Source: Microbulbifer mangrovi (GTDB lineage: Bacteria > Pseudomonadota > Gammaproteobacteria > Pseudomonadales > Cellvibrionaceae). Taken from it: 60,155 nt of DNA. The stretch covers positions 1-60,155 of the forward strand of contig NZ_LZDE01000340.1 in the NCBI RefSeq assembly GCF_002009015.1, read 5' to 3'. A model generated the notes under the pieces. That model was not told the DNA's origin and did not search any database. It was given only the letters and a program-made list of their open reading frames with translations. Of this stretch, positions 1 through 8,011 are shown one piece after another; the first letter of the stretch is position 1, and the number at the start of each line of letters is the position of its first letter. A program made the position numbers and the translations under genes.

Positions 1-23
1 TTCGAGTCCCGTCCGGTCCGCCA
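1..23 (+). tRNA. 3' end of a tRNA, probably tRNA-Asp (partial)
   Basis: The window opens inside a tRNA. Bases 1-7 read as a T-loop (TTCGAGT), 8-12 as the 3' side of the T stem, 13-19 as the 3' side of the acceptor stem (CCGGTCC), base 20 as a G discriminator and 21-23 as the encoded CCA. The G discriminator and the T-arm sequence resemble gammaproteobacterial tRNA-Asp, but the anticodon lies outside the window, so the identity is an inference. Confidence 0.75.
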
Positions 24-70
24 GATACAAAAAAGGCCCTGTTCGAAAGAACAGGGCCTTTTTTGTATCT
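23..70 (+). terminator. Intrinsic terminator after the tRNA
   Basis: A perfect 22-bp inverted repeat (23-44 with 49-70) closes on a GAAA tetraloop (45-48). The GC-rich core GGCCCTGTTC is flanked by an A-run on the left and a run of six T on the right (59-64). It begins on the last base of the tRNA CCA end, so it terminates the tRNA transcript. The A/T flanks would let it act from both sides. Confidence 0.9.
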
Positions 71-102
71 GTTGGATCGGCGTGTGAGCCCCCCGTTCGA
101 TC

Positions 103-164
103 AAATTGCGCAGCAATTTAAGACGCCCAAGGGGCGCCCGTAAGGCGAGGGCCATGGATGGCCC
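103..164. repeat. Intergenic element with three tandem hairpins
   Basis: Three small inverted repeats follow each other: AAATTGC/GCAATTT (103-109, 113-119), the palindrome GGGCGCCC (132-139), and GGGCCAT/ATGGCCC (149-155, 158-164). There is no coding signal. The tight, ordered spacing suggests a mobile or REP-like intergenic element, but no second copy was seen in this window. The ATG at 158 lies inside the third hairpin and is not a plausible start codon. Confidence 0.4.
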
Positions 165-183
165 GAGTCAATCCCGTCCAGAT

Positions 184-260
184 GTGGCACTTGGCTCTTC
201 GGTTGGTGCCACTTGGCTTGCCATATGTCCAAAATGTTAATATATTTAGGTCATATGTCC
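184..260 (+). promoter_or_regulatory. Probable operator/promoter of the toxin-antitoxin operon
   Basis: The region just upstream of the antitoxin is dense in repeats. There is an inverted repeat GTGGCAC/GTGCCAC (184-190, 206-212), a direct repeat CACTTGGCT (188-196, 210-218) and a second direct repeat CATATGTCC (222-230, 252-260). An AT-rich stretch between the last two (about 231-248) could hold the -10 region. Repeats like these are typical of sites bound by antitoxins that repress their own operon. The binding role is inferred. Confidence 0.5.
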
Positions 261-283
261 TCTACCCTCAATCCGGAGGCAGA

Positions 284-646
284 ATGGCCAATCCAGCCCA
301 TACCCCGCAAGCAAAAGAAGACCAAGTCCTTCTGGAAGCAACCCTAAACACGGCCAACCACCTGGGTCTGAAAAAGAAAGAGCTCAGCGAGATCATTCAT
401 TTGGATGACCGCACCCTGCGCCGCCGCAGCGGATTGGCCCCGCAAAGCGCCGAAGGGCAATTGGCCCTGTTACTGGTGCGCGCCTATCGTTCCGCCTTCG
501 TGCTGATGGGTGGGGAAGAGGGCGCCAGAGCCTGGTTCGCTACTGCTAACCGCGCGCTGAACGGCATCCCCAAAGAACTTGCCTGCCGTATCGATGGGCT
601 GGTACGTATCGTCACCTACCTGGATGCCATGCGAGGCAAGGTGTGA
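284..646 (+). CDS. Xre/MbcA/ParS-family antitoxin
   Basis: A 120-residue antitoxin that should neutralise the RES toxin encoded next to it and repress the shared promoter. The C-terminal half (about residues 60-120) has the look of the toxin-binding domain of the Xre/MbcA/ParS family (LLVRAYRSAFVLMGG, then AWFATANRALNGIPKELA). The N-terminal part contains a short helical DNA-binding-like segment (ELSEIIHLDDRTLRRR). I start it at the ATG at 284 because GGAGGC at 275-280 is an excellent ribosome binding site; the frame is open further upstream, but that part runs through the hairpin element and repeat operator. The stop overlaps the toxin start by 4 bases (GTGA), a sign of translational coupling. 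Confidence 0.85.
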   Translation: MANPAHTPQAKEDQVLLEATLNTANHLGLKKKELSEIIHLDDRTLRRRSGLAPQSAEGQLALLLVRAYRSAFVLMGGEEGARAWFATANRALNGIPKELACRIDGLVRIVTYLDAMRGKV

Positions 647-1425
647 TCGACCTGCGAGACAAGATTCGCCAGACTTCCACTCGCCTGATTGGCCGTCTGT
701 ATCGCATCATTGAATCTCAGGAAGAGGTCGCCACCAGAAGTCTGGTCGATAGCCTGCACAAGCAGGAGGTCCTGGAAAACCTGCTGGAACAGAGCAAGCC
801 TGCCCGGCTACCAGGGAGTGAACACCTGCATTATCTGCTCGCCACCCCGTTTCGCTATCCGCCGCTCCCCTGGGGATCCCGTTTTGGCGGTATCGCTGAG
901 AGTGGCATTTTTTACGGCAGCAAGACTGTCGATACGGTGCTTGCGGAAGCGGCCTACTATCGGCTGCTATTCCTGAATGATATGGAGCCCGCCCCACGTG
1001 CGCCTGTGACCAGTTACCACCAGGTCTTTTCTGCCAAGTACTGTGCAGACCCCGGCGTTCGGTTACAGGCACAAGAGTGGCAGCCTCACTGGCCGGCACT
1101 AACGCATACCACGGAATACCAGTTCTGCCAGCATCTCGGCGCGCAGATGCGCGACTGCGGTATACACGGAATAGAGGCGCCATCCGCCCGGGCTCTGCGT
1201 GCGGAAATTGCACAACTACCACCAGAAAATAGCGAAGGCATCAACGTTGCGCTGTTTACTCCGCAGGCCCTTCTGCGACGCCCCCCCACCATCGAGGCCG
1301 AAGTGACCGCAGAATCCACCGCCGATGGAGTGTCCTTCCTGGTGAAGTCCGGCAACAGCGTCCGCTCGAAAAGCTTTGAAAAGCAAGCCTTTCTAAAATC
1401 TGGTGAACTGCCACAGCCCGCCTGA
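643..1425 (+). CDS. RES-domain toxin (type II toxin-antitoxin system)
   Basis: A 260-residue RES-domain protein. RES toxins characterised in other bacteria deplete NAD+ by phosphorolysis or hydrolysis and so stop growth. The signature region is at about residues 78-107: Arg80 in SRFGG, Tyr91 in GIFYGS and Glu102 in VLAEAAYYR fit the conserved Arg, Tyr and Glu of the family. The protein is somewhat longer than the typical 150-230 residues, with a helical N-terminal extension of about 60 residues. It starts with GTG at 643 inside the end of the antitoxin gene, so the two are co-translated. NAD+ as the target is from family knowledge, not visible here. Confidence 0.85.
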   Translation: MIDLRDKIRQTSTRLIGRLYRIIESQEEVATRSLVDSLHKQEVLENLLEQSKPARLPGSEHLHYLLATPFRYPPLPWGSRFGGIAESGIFYGSKTVDTVLAEAAYYRLLFLNDMEPAPRAPVTSYHQVFSAKYCADPGVRLQAQEWQPHWPALTHTTEYQFCQHLGAQMRDCGIHGIEAPSARALRAEIAQLPPENSEGINVALFTPQALLRRPPTIEAEVTAESTADGVSFLVKSGNSVRSKSFEKQAFLKSGELPQPA

Positions 1426-1439
1426 GTCCCCAAAGAACA

Positions 1440-2396
1440 ATGATCCGTTACCTCACCGAGCTTAGCCTTGAGGCGTTTACAGAGGCAGCCCGCAATGTGC
1501 CTTATCAGCAGATTGACTCTGACCTGTTCCCGGGCATCGACCTCTGGGTCCGCAGGGATGACCTGATCGATCCGCTGATCTCCGGCAACAAAGCTTACAA
1601 ACTGATCTACAACCTCCTCGAAGCCCGGGAGCAGGGTAAAGACACCATCGTCACCTGTGGTGGCGCCTGGTCGAATCACATACATGCCAGCGCGGTAGCC
1701 GGTCAGCGGTTTGGGTTCAAGACCATCGGTATCATCCGTGGAGAGCGGCCGCCAGTGCTGAGTGCTATGTTGCAGGATGCGGAGCGGTTTGGGATGGAGT
1801 TGCGATTTGTATCTCGCTCGCTATATCGGCAGCGGGATAAGCCGGAGTTTTTGATGCAAGCTGGCCTAGCGGATATGGACTATTGGTATATCCCGGAGGG
1901 GGGAGCCAATCTGGAGGGAGTAAAGGGTGTTCAAATGTTGGCCAAGGTCATTCGTGATACCTCCCCCGTGGCATTCCATGAATGCTGGTTGCCCTGTGGA
2001 ACCGGCTTAACCCTCGGTGCTCTCACATGCGGTTCTCTCCGCAGTGTCGAACTGAGAGGTGTCGCAGTGTTAAAGGGGGAGGCCGCCATTCAGCAGGCGG
2101 CAACTGGATGGTCGCAGAAAAGTTCAAAAGAATTTGGTTCGGTGCAGGTCCTAGCCGGTGGTCATTGTGGTGGTTATGCAAGGGTCGACCAAGCGCTGAT
2201 CGAGTTCATCAGTTCGTGTCAGGAGCAGATAAGCGTTCCTCTGGACTGGGTTTACGTAGCCAAGGCTGCACTTAAACTGAAAAAATCGGTTGATTCGCGC
2301 AATAAGATTCCTCTGCAAGCTCAAGAGCAAATAAATGTGCTACTGCTGCATACCGGAGGACTTCAAGGAAATCGCGGCCGCATGGTTGCTTTTTGA
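1440..2396 (+). CDS. PLP-dependent enzyme, ACC deaminase/D-cysteine desulfhydrase family
   Basis: A 318-residue cytosolic fold-type II PLP enzyme. The family deaminates 1-aminocyclopropane-1-carboxylate or breaks D-cysteine into pyruvate, ammonia and sulfide. The lysine expected to carry PLP is Lys51 in SGNKAYKL. The cofactor/substrate loop CGGAWSNHIHASA follows at about residues 79-91, and the glycine-rich phosphate-binding segment PCGTGLTLGAL at about 185-195. It starts 14 bases after the RES toxin and might be read with it, although it has its own ATG. Which substrate it uses cannot be told from the sequence; most gammaproteobacterial members of this kind act on D-cysteine or are uncharacterised. 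Confidence 0.8.
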   Translation: MIRYLTELSLEAFTEAARNVPYQQIDSDLFPGIDLWVRRDDLIDPLISGNKAYKLIYNLLEAREQGKDTIVTCGGAWSNHIHASAVAGQRFGFKTIGIIRGERPPVLSAMLQDAERFGMELRFVSRSLYRQRDKPEFLMQAGLADMDYWYIPEGGANLEGVKGVQMLAKVIRDTSPVAFHECWLPCGTGLTLGALTCGSLRSVELRGVAVLKGEAAIQQAATGWSQKSSKEFGSVQVLAGGHCGGYARVDQALIEFISSCQEQISVPLDWVYVAKAALKLKKSVDSRNKIPLQAQEQINVLLLHTGGLQGNRGRMVAF

Positions 2397-2428
2397 TCGA
2401 CACGGTTGTTTTTTGGTCTCTTAATTCT

Positions 2429-2460
2429 GGTTCGACGATCTGATTTACCTTGGGCATAAT
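2429..2460 (+). promoter_or_regulatory. Promoter of the rfb operon (copy 1 of a duplicated element)
   Basis: A sigma70-like promoter: -35 candidate TTCGAC (2431-2436), 18-bp spacer and -10 CATAAT (2455-2460). The same 32-bp block occurs again before nadK (6078-6109): GGTTCGAC, TTTACCT and GGCATAAT are identical and equally spaced, and 24 of 32 positions match. Transcription from here would lead into rfbA about 50 bases downstream. Confidence 0.65.
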
Positions 2461-2509
2461 GTGACTCAGTTTTGTCCGTGCTACGGCACTAGAAAAGGGG
2501 AGGGGGAGT

Positions 2510-3388
2510 GTGCGCAAAGGAATAATACTTGCCGGGGGAACGGGAAGCCGGTTGTATCCGTTAACAAAGGCGGTCAGTAAACAGCTGATCCCAATCTATG
2601 ATAAACCGATGATCTACTATCCCCTCACCACTTTGATGTTGGCGGGGATTAAAGAGATCCTTATCATCTCGACGCCACAGGATCTCCCCGCCTTCCAGAA
2701 TCTGCTCGGCACTGGTGATTCTTGGGGAATCAACCTTTCATATGCGGAGCAGCCATCTCCAGACGGGCTTGCCCAGGCCTTTATTATCGGTGAGCAATTT
2801 ATCGGTAACGATGAGTGTGCGCTGGTACTGGGAGACAATATCTTTCATTCGCACGATTTCATGAGCGTATTGCAGCGTGCTACCGCGCAAACCGTCGGAG
2901 CAACTGTGTTTGGCTACCACGTCAATGACCCGCGGGCCTACGGTGTTGTCGAATTCGATGAAAATGGTAAGGCGCTGTCCATCGAAGAAAAGCCCCAGCA
3001 GCCCAAATCAAAATATGCGGTTACCGGTTTGTACTTCTATGACAATCAGGTCATTGATATTGCCAAATCTATTGTTCCTTCTCCACGCGGTGAGCTGGAA
3101 ATAACTGATGTAAATCGAGCCTACCTGGAAGCGGGAACCCTGAATGTAGAGGTAATGGGGCGGGGGGCTGCTTGGTTGGATACCGGTACCCACGACAACC
3201 TGCTCGCAGCAAATCACTTCGTTCAAACCATCGAGGTGCGTCAAGGGCTAAAAATTGCATGCCCTGAGGAAGTGGCCTACCGCATGGGCTATATAAACGC
3301 GGAACAGCTGCAAAACCTCGCGCAGCCGCTTTTGAAAAGTGGCTACGGAGAGTACCTGTTACAGGTTATTGAAGACAGAGTGTTTTGA
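2510..3388 (+). CDS. rfbA: Glucose-1-phosphate thymidylyltransferase (RmlA)
   Basis: The first enzyme of dTDP-L-rhamnose synthesis, joining dTTP and glucose-1-phosphate. The 292 residues match the family length. The nucleotide-binding motif [11 protein letters not shown] lies at about residues 9-19, followed by [24 protein letters not shown] (about residue 105) holds the metal-binding aspartate and [10 protein letters not shown] (about 158) the sugar-binding loop. The start is a GTG at 2510 behind a strong purine-rich ribosome binding site (GGGGAGGGGGA). It is the first gene of a four-gene operon and overlaps rfbC by 4 bases. In the family, dTDP-rhamnose inhibits this enzyme. Confidence 0.95.
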   Translation: MRKGIILAGGTGSRLYPLTKAVSKQLIPIYDKPMIYYPLTTLMLAGIKEILIISTPQDLPAFQNLLGTGDSWGINLSYAEQPSPDGLAQAFIIGEQFIGNDECALVLGDNIFHSHDFMSVLQRATAQTVGATVFGYHVNDPRAYGVVEFDENGKALSIEEKPQQPKSKYAVTGLYFYDNQVIDIAKSIVPSPRGELEITDVNRAYLEAGTLNVEVMGRGAAWLDTGTHDNLLAANHFVQTIEVRQGLKIACPEEVAYRMGYINAEQLQNLAQPLLKSGYGEYLLQVIEDRVF

Positions 3389-3948
3389 TTGTGGAAGTTA
3401 TTGATACCAATATTCCAGACGTAAAAATCTTACAGCCCAAAGTATTTGGGGATGAGCGAGGTTTCTTTATGGAAACCTTCCGCGATTCTTGGTTTCGTGA
3501 GCAGATTGCGGATGTATCGTTCGTGCAAGACAACCATTCAAAGTCATCCCACGGCATCTTACGCGGCCTGCACTTCCAGACCGAACAGACTCAGGGCAAA
3601 CTGGTCCGTGTCGTGAGCGGTGAAGTATTTGATGTCGCGGTCGATTTGCGAAAAGGCTCGCCAACCTTTGGTCAGTGGGCTGGCACTATGCTGTCCGCGC
3701 AAAATAATCGCCAGTTCTGGGTCCCCGCTGGATTTGCCCACGGTTTTTATGTCACTTCCGACGCCGCAGAGTTTGTCTATAAATGTACCGATTATTACCA
3801 TCCGCAGAGCGAAGTCAGCCTGCGCTGGGATGACCCGGAAGTTGGTATTGAGTGGCCTTTAGTTTCTGGGGCAGCGCCACAGTTATCCGGCAAAGATCGG
3901 GATGGATTGTCCTTCAAAGAGATACCCAAGTTTTCCTATGGCAAGTAA
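3385..3948 (+). CDS. rfbC: dTDP-4-dehydrorhamnose 3,5-epimerase (RmlC)
   Basis: The third enzyme of the rhamnose pathway: a 187-residue cupin that epimerises carbons 3 and 5 of dTDP-4-keto-6-deoxyglucose. [12 protein letters not shown] (about residues 21-32), [17 protein letters not shown] (about 49-65, with the catalytic His) and [11 protein letters not shown] (about 112-122) are the family signatures. The start is uncertain. The TTG at 3385 overlaps the rfbA stop by 4 bases (TTGA), while a GTG two codons on (3391) is equally possible; only the first two residues would change. Confidence 0.95.
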   Translation: MIVEVIDTNIPDVKILQPKVFGDERGFFMETFRDSWFREQIADVSFVQDNHSKSSHGILRGLHFQTEQTQGKLVRVVSGEVFDVAVDLRKGSPTFGQWAGTMLSAQNNRQFWVPAGFAHGFYVTSDAAEFVYKCTDYYHPQSEVSLRWDDPEVGIEWPLVSGAAPQLSGKDRDGLSFKEIPKFSYGK

Positions 3949-4852
3949 ACAGCGCAAAGCACTGATTTTCGGCAAGAACGGCCAATTGTCTTGGGAGCTT
4001 CAGGAGAGCGCGCCTAGCAATTACGATGTGATCGCTTTAGGCAGTGCGGAAATTGATTTGCTGGATGGCGCTGCTGTCGAGCAGGCGATTGACGAGTATT
4101 CGCCAGATCTTGTGATTAATGCGGCTGCCTATACCGCAGTAGATAATGCGGAAACGAACGAGCAGGGCGCATTTGCGCTCAACCAGCATGCCGTGGCACA
4201 TATTGCCGATGCTGTTGCCAAGCGCGGACGCACCAGCCTTATTCATGTGTCCACCGATTTCGTCTTTGACGGTACAAAGTCGTCGCCGTACTTGGTGGAT
4301 GATGCCATCAGGCCGCTCAGTGTATATGGGGCCAGCAAGGCCGCCGGTGAAGCTGAATTATTGAAGCGCAATTTGCCCGGCAGCCTCATTGTCCGAACCT
4401 CCTGGGTTTATTCATCGCACGGGGCCAACTTTGTCAAAACCATGCTGCGATTGATGGCCGATGAAAAACGGGATCAGTTAAGTATTGTGGCGGACCAGAT
4501 TGGCTCTCCTACATGGGCGGACTCACTGGCAAAGGCACTTTGGCAGGCCGGGGAGCAAGAGCTTCAAACACCTGGCGAAGGGGCGCGCGTATTCCACTGG
4601 ACTGACGCAGGCGTTGCCTCCTGGTATGACTTCGCGGTAGCAATACAGGAACTGGGCTTGGCCCATGGGCTACTGGACCGGGAAATCGCCATCAACCCCA
4701 TTCCTCATTCACAATACCCCACGCCGGCAACACGCCCTTCATTCAGTGTACTCGACAAATCAGTGATCGAGCATACCTATGGGCTAAAAACGCAGCACTG
4801 GCGGCGCCAGCTGCAATCCATGATGCAGCAAATGGCCGTAACGAAACATTAA
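3938..4852 (+). CDS. rfbD: dTDP-4-dehydrorhamnose reductase (RmlD)
   Basis: The last enzyme of dTDP-L-rhamnose synthesis, an NAD(P)H-dependent short-chain dehydrogenase of 304 residues. The nucleotide-binding loop is LIFGKNGQLSWEL near the N-terminus, and the YGASKAAGE motif (about residues 130-138) carries the catalytic Tyr and Lys. HVSTDFVFDG (about 103-112) is also typical. I chose the ATG at 3938, which overlaps rfbC by 11 bases; the frame is open 12 codons further upstream (ATG 3902), but those residues lie over rfbC and add nothing to the family fold. Confidence 0.94.
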   Translation: MASKQRKALIFGKNGQLSWELQESAPSNYDVIALGSAEIDLLDGAAVEQAIDEYSPDLVINAAAYTAVDNAETNEQGAFALNQHAVAHIADAVAKRGRTSLIHVSTDFVFDGTKSSPYLVDDAIRPLSVYGASKAAGEAELLKRNLPGSLIVRTSWVYSSHGANFVKTMLRLMADEKRDQLSIVADQIGSPTWADSLAKALWQAGEQELQTPGEGARVFHWTDAGVASWYDFAVAIQELGLAHGLLDREIAINPIPHSQYPTPATRPSFSVLDKSVIEHTYGLKTQHWRRQLQSMMQQMAVTKH

Positions 4853-4868
4853 GAAATTGGTGTAATAC

Positions 4869-5966
4869 ATGAACTTAGAAAACACGCCGGCAAAATTACT
4901 GGTTACCGGTGGGGCAGGGTTTATTGGTGCCAACTTTGTGCACTACTGGTTGAACAAGTATCCCGAAGATCAGGTAGTTGTTCTGGATGCGCTTACCTAT
5001 GCCGGTAATCGTGCGAGTTTGGCATCTGTCGAAGACAATCCGCAATATACCTTTGTCCATGGCGATATTTGCGATACCTCACTCGTTGAGCAGTTATTGC
5101 TTGATCACGGTTTGGACACCATCGTCCACTTCGCAGCAGAGTCCCATGTAGATCGCTCGATAACCGGGCCGGATGCCTTTATTGAAACCAACGTTATTGG
5201 CACGCACAGCCTGTTGAAGGCTGCAAAGAAAGTCTGGTTGGACATGCCCAAAGCCGATGGACTCGAGCCGCTAAAGCACCGATTCCACCATGTTAGTACC
5301 GATGAAGTGTACGGTACATTGGAGCCTAACGACCCTCCGTTTTCAGAGACCACTGCGTACGCCCCCAACTCTCCGTATTCTGCGAGTAAAGCCGCCTCCG
5401 ATCATCTGGTGCGCGCATACCACCATACCTACGGGCTGGAAGTGACAACGTCCAATTGCTCTAACAACTACGGTCCTTATCATTTCCCGGAAAAACTAAT
5501 CCCCCTGATCATCACCAACATCCTCAATGACAAGCCGCTGCCGGTTTACGGGGATGGCAAGCAAGTGCGTGACTGGCTGTATGTGGAAGACCACGCGCGA
5601 GGTATTGAGCTGGTGCTGAGGGAAGGGCGCATTGGTGAGAATTACAACATCGGTGGCCACAACGAATGGCACAATATCGACATCGTCCGGCTCGTGTGTC
5701 AATTGATGGATGAAACCTTTGCGCGCGATCCGGCCCTGATCAAAAAATACCCTTCCGCCCTGCAGGCGGCCGCGGGCAATAGCGCTTCCCTCATTACTTA
5801 CGTGACCGACCGTCCCGGTCATGATCGCCGCTACGCAATTGATGCACAAAAGAGCCGCAGTGAGCTCGGCTATGAACCTGTGGAGAGTTTCGAGTCTGGC
5901 ATTCAGAAAACTGTCACTTGGTATCTTCAGAATGATGACTGGTGGAAAGTTTTGATCAAAAATTGA
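4869..5966 (+). CDS. rfbB: dTDP-glucose 4,6-dehydratase (RmlB)
   Basis: The second enzyme of the rhamnose pathway: an NAD-dependent extended short-chain dehydrogenase of 365 residues that oxidises C4 and removes water from C5/C6. TGGAGFIGANFVHYWL (about residues 13-28) binds NAD. HFAAESHVDRSITGP, STDEVYGTL with the acid/base Asp-Glu pair, and YSASKAASDHLV with the catalytic Tyr and Lys are all present. It begins 16 bases after rfbD and closes the operon. The order A-C-D-B differs from the enterobacterial B-D-A-C order, and the gene set is complete. Confidence 0.96.
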   Translation: MNLENTPAKLLVTGGAGFIGANFVHYWLNKYPEDQVVVLDALTYAGNRASLASVEDNPQYTFVHGDICDTSLVEQLLLDHGLDTIVHFAAESHVDRSITGPDAFIETNVIGTHSLLKAAKKVWLDMPKADGLEPLKHRFHHVSTDEVYGTLEPNDPPFSETTAYAPNSPYSASKAASDHLVRAYHHTYGLEVTTSNCSNNYGPYHFPEKLIPLIITNILNDKPLPVYGDGKQVRDWLYVEDHARGIELVLREGRIGENYNIGGHNEWHNIDIVRLVCQLMDETFARDPALIKKYPSALQAAAGNSASLITYVTDRPGHDRRYAIDAQKSRSELGYEPVESFESGIQKTVTWYLQNDDWWKVLIKN

Positions 5967-6077
5967 ACTTTATGCTGCTCGTCACGTACAGGCAGTTAAC
6001 TGAAAATTCCATTGAATCTGGCGTAAAATTAAACATTTTGTATGGGGACCATACGTCCCGGTACGCCCGTTCCGGGT

Positions 6078-6109
6078 GGTTCGACTCACCTGTTTACCTA
6101 AGGCATAAT
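6078..6109 (+). promoter_or_regulatory. Promoter of nadK (copy 2 of the duplicated element)
   Basis: TTCGAC (6080-6085), an 18-bp spacer containing TTTACCT, and CATAAT (6104-6109) repeat the layout found before rfbA at 2429-2460. The first base pair of the block to the last matches at 24 of 32 positions, with the mismatches confined to the spacer. The rest of the 284-bp gap between rfbB and nadK contains a short hairpin GGGAC/GTCCC (6045-6059) and no convincing gene. Confidence 0.6.
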
Positions 6110-6250
6110 CGGGCGATTGCGTGGAACCGAATCACCTAGCATGATGCCGCTGGTCGATATTTGACCATGAGGGGTTTCGGCGGAAGAGCGTTCAATAGGT
6201 ACAGAAAGCAAGCTACGCGGGCCCTTGATTCGGGCACCTTTGGGGGAGCG

Positions 6251-7123
6251 GTGTCAGAATTCCAGAATATCGGTCTAATTGGCCGAACAGAAAGCGATAG
6301 TGCGGTGCTCTCGCTCAGGCGTCTGATGGCGTACCTCGAGCGCGAAGGCTATTCCGTAATCCTCGAAAAGAATACGGCAAATGATGTCGCCGACCACAAA
6401 GCACGCGTATCCAGCAAAGAAAAGCTAGGCGAGCTTTGTGATCTGGTAATCGTAGTAGGCGGTGACGGTAGCCTACTGGCTGCCGCACGCGCTTTGGCAA
6501 AATTCAGCGTTCCACTTCTCGGCATCAACCGTGGCCGCCTAGGCTTCCTCACCGACATCACTCCCGATGAGATTGAACAAAAAGTAGGCGAAGTGCTTTC
6601 TGGCAAGTATATGGCTGAAAGCCGCTTTTTGCTCGATATGTCCGTTACCCGAAATGACAAGCCGATCGGTAAAGGCTCCGCCCTGAACGATGTGGTCATT
6701 CACCCGGGTGAATACATCCGGATGATTGAGTTTGACCTGTTTATCGATGGCCAATTTGTCTACACCCAGCGATCGGACGGACTCATTGTTTCTACACCAA
6801 CAGGCTCCACCGCGTATGCATTGTCTGGCGGCGGTCCGATCATGCACCCGAAGTTGGATGCAATCGTGGTTGTCCCCCTTAACCCTCACACTCTAAGTAG
6901 TCGGCCTATCGTGGTTGAGGGTAGTAGCGAATTCAAAATTATTGTTAGTGAGCACAATGCAACACATTCTTATGTAACTTGTGATGGGCATGAGCAGGTT
7001 ATTACCGAGCCTGGCGATGTGATTCGTATTCACAAGAAGCCTCACAGGCTTACGCTCATTCATCCAATTGATCATAATTTTTATGAAACCTGCCGTTCCA
7101 AATTGAATTGGCAAAATAGCTAG
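6251..7123 (+). CDS. nadK: NAD kinase
   Basis: Phosphorylates NAD to NADP in the cytosol. The 290-residue product matches the usual length of about 290. The catalytic GGDG is at residues 70-73, followed by INRGRLGFLTD, the TPTGSTAYALSGGGPI loop (about residues 179-194) and the C-terminal CDGHEQ. I chose the GTG at 6251 because GGGGGAGCG lies directly before it and the protein then aligns end to end with known NadK; the open frame extends 30 codons upstream without family similarity. It sits between the rhamnose operon and the glycan genes, under a promoter that resembles that of rfbA. NADPH is used by RmlD-type reductases, so the placement may be functional. Confidence 0.94.
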   Translation: MSEFQNIGLIGRTESDSAVLSLRRLMAYLEREGYSVILEKNTANDVADHKARVSSKEKLGELCDLVIVVGGDGSLLAAARALAKFSVPLLGINRGRLGFLTDITPDEIEQKVGEVLSGKYMAESRFLLDMSVTRNDKPIGKGSALNDVVIHPGEYIRMIEFDLFIDGQFVYTQRSDGLIVSTPTGSTAYALSGGGPIMHPKLDAIVVVPLNPHTLSSRPIVVEGSSEFKIIVSEHNATHSYVTCDGHEQVITEPGDVIRIHKKPHRLTLIHPIDHNFYETCRSKLNWQNS

Positions 7124-7177
7124 ATCGCCAAATTTAACTTACCAAGAAATATAACCATTGAGCAATTTGTAACAAAT

Positions 7178-8011
7178 ATGTCGCACCCTTATCAAAAAGC
7201 AATCTCATTCATTTCACTTGCAAAACAAAGTCTCTCGAATATTCGGCTGCTACGTGATGCGCATGAGGGCGAAGACATTTTTATATTGGGGACAGGACCC
7301 TCATTATCTGATTTTGACTTTGCAGTATGTGAAAAAAAGGCTGTGCTGCTGCTCAATAATGCGATTGATGTACATCGACGCTTACCGGCCTCGACTTCAA
7401 AATACATCGTGATTTCTGATTTCTTGAGAATGTCGGAACTAAGAGCGAAAATTTTGAGTGAAAACATTAAATGTTTTTGCACCACAGATAAGATTTTCAG
7501 TTCCGGCGTTGATGTAAATATGTATGCGTCGCCATGTAATTTCATTATGCCAAAATATGATTACTCTACAACTGGAGAGGGCTTGCATATGACAGTGAGT
7601 GATGCCCCTCGGGTAGAGACAAATATTGAAAATGGCGTCTATTTGGGTAAAAGCGTTGTTTTTCCTGCAATTCAAATTGCAGCGTACTTAGGTGCAAAGA
7701 GAATCCATTTGGTGGGTGTTGATATGACGTCTAACACCGGTGCATATTTTAATCCATCAATAAAGGGTAATTGGTCAAAATTCTGTTATAAAACAGATGC
7801 AAAACCTCATTTTAAATACATAAGGGAATTATTTAACGCCACAGGTTTGGAGATTTTTGATCATAGTGAAAAAGGGCTGAACGATCAAATCGTAAAGGCA
7901 AGGGCTAATTTCTTCTCTGGTCATGAAGCCTCAGTTGTATGTGAAAATGGCTCTAATGAAAATGTTAAATCTGCAAATAGTAGCAGTATTAACACCGGAG
8001 AAGTTGTATGA
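7178..8011 (+). CDS. MptE/DUF115-like glycan-associated protein
   Basis: A 277-residue soluble protein with the nucleotide-binding-like motif ILGTGPSLSDFDF (about residues 36-48), a LLLNNAIDVHRR strand and a second segment KSVVFPAIQIAAYLGAKRIHLVGVDM (in two parts, about residues 161-186). This arrangement is seen in MptE-like/DUF115 proteins and, loosely, in GT42 sialyltransferases and the Maf proteins that glycosylate flagellin. It overlaps the next glycosyltransferase by 4 bases (ATGA), so it belongs to the glycan operon. I expect a sugar-nucleotide-dependent transferase role, but the exact donor cannot be told. Codon use is AT-rich, in contrast to the rfb genes upstream. Confidence 0.6.
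   Translation: MSHPYQKAISFISLAKQSLSNIRLLRDAHEGEDIFILGTGPSLSDFDFAVCEKKAVLLLNNAIDVHRRLPASTSKYIVISDFLRMSELRAKILSENIKCFCTTDKIFSSGVDVNMYASPCNFIMPKYDYSTTGEGLHMTVSDAPRVETNIENGVYLGKSVVFPAIQIAAYLGAKRIHLVGVDMTSNTGAYFNPSIKGNWSKFCYKTDAKPHFKYIRELFNATGLEIFDHSEKGLNDQIVKARANFFSGHEASVVCENGSNENVKSANSSSINTGEVV

Noticed and set aside
158..283. Upstream extension of the antitoxin from the ATG at 158
   Set aside because: The codons cross the third hairpin and the operator repeats, and the ATG at 284 has a far better ribosome binding site.
5942..6139. A 65-codon open frame after rfbB
   Set aside because: It overlaps the rfbB end and covers the shared nadK promoter element; no ribosome binding site and no family look.
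2397..7177. ops/JUMPstart element ahead of the glycan genes
   Set aside because: I looked for GGCGGTAG-type sites ahead of rfbA and nadK and found none, so RfaH-type control is not supported.
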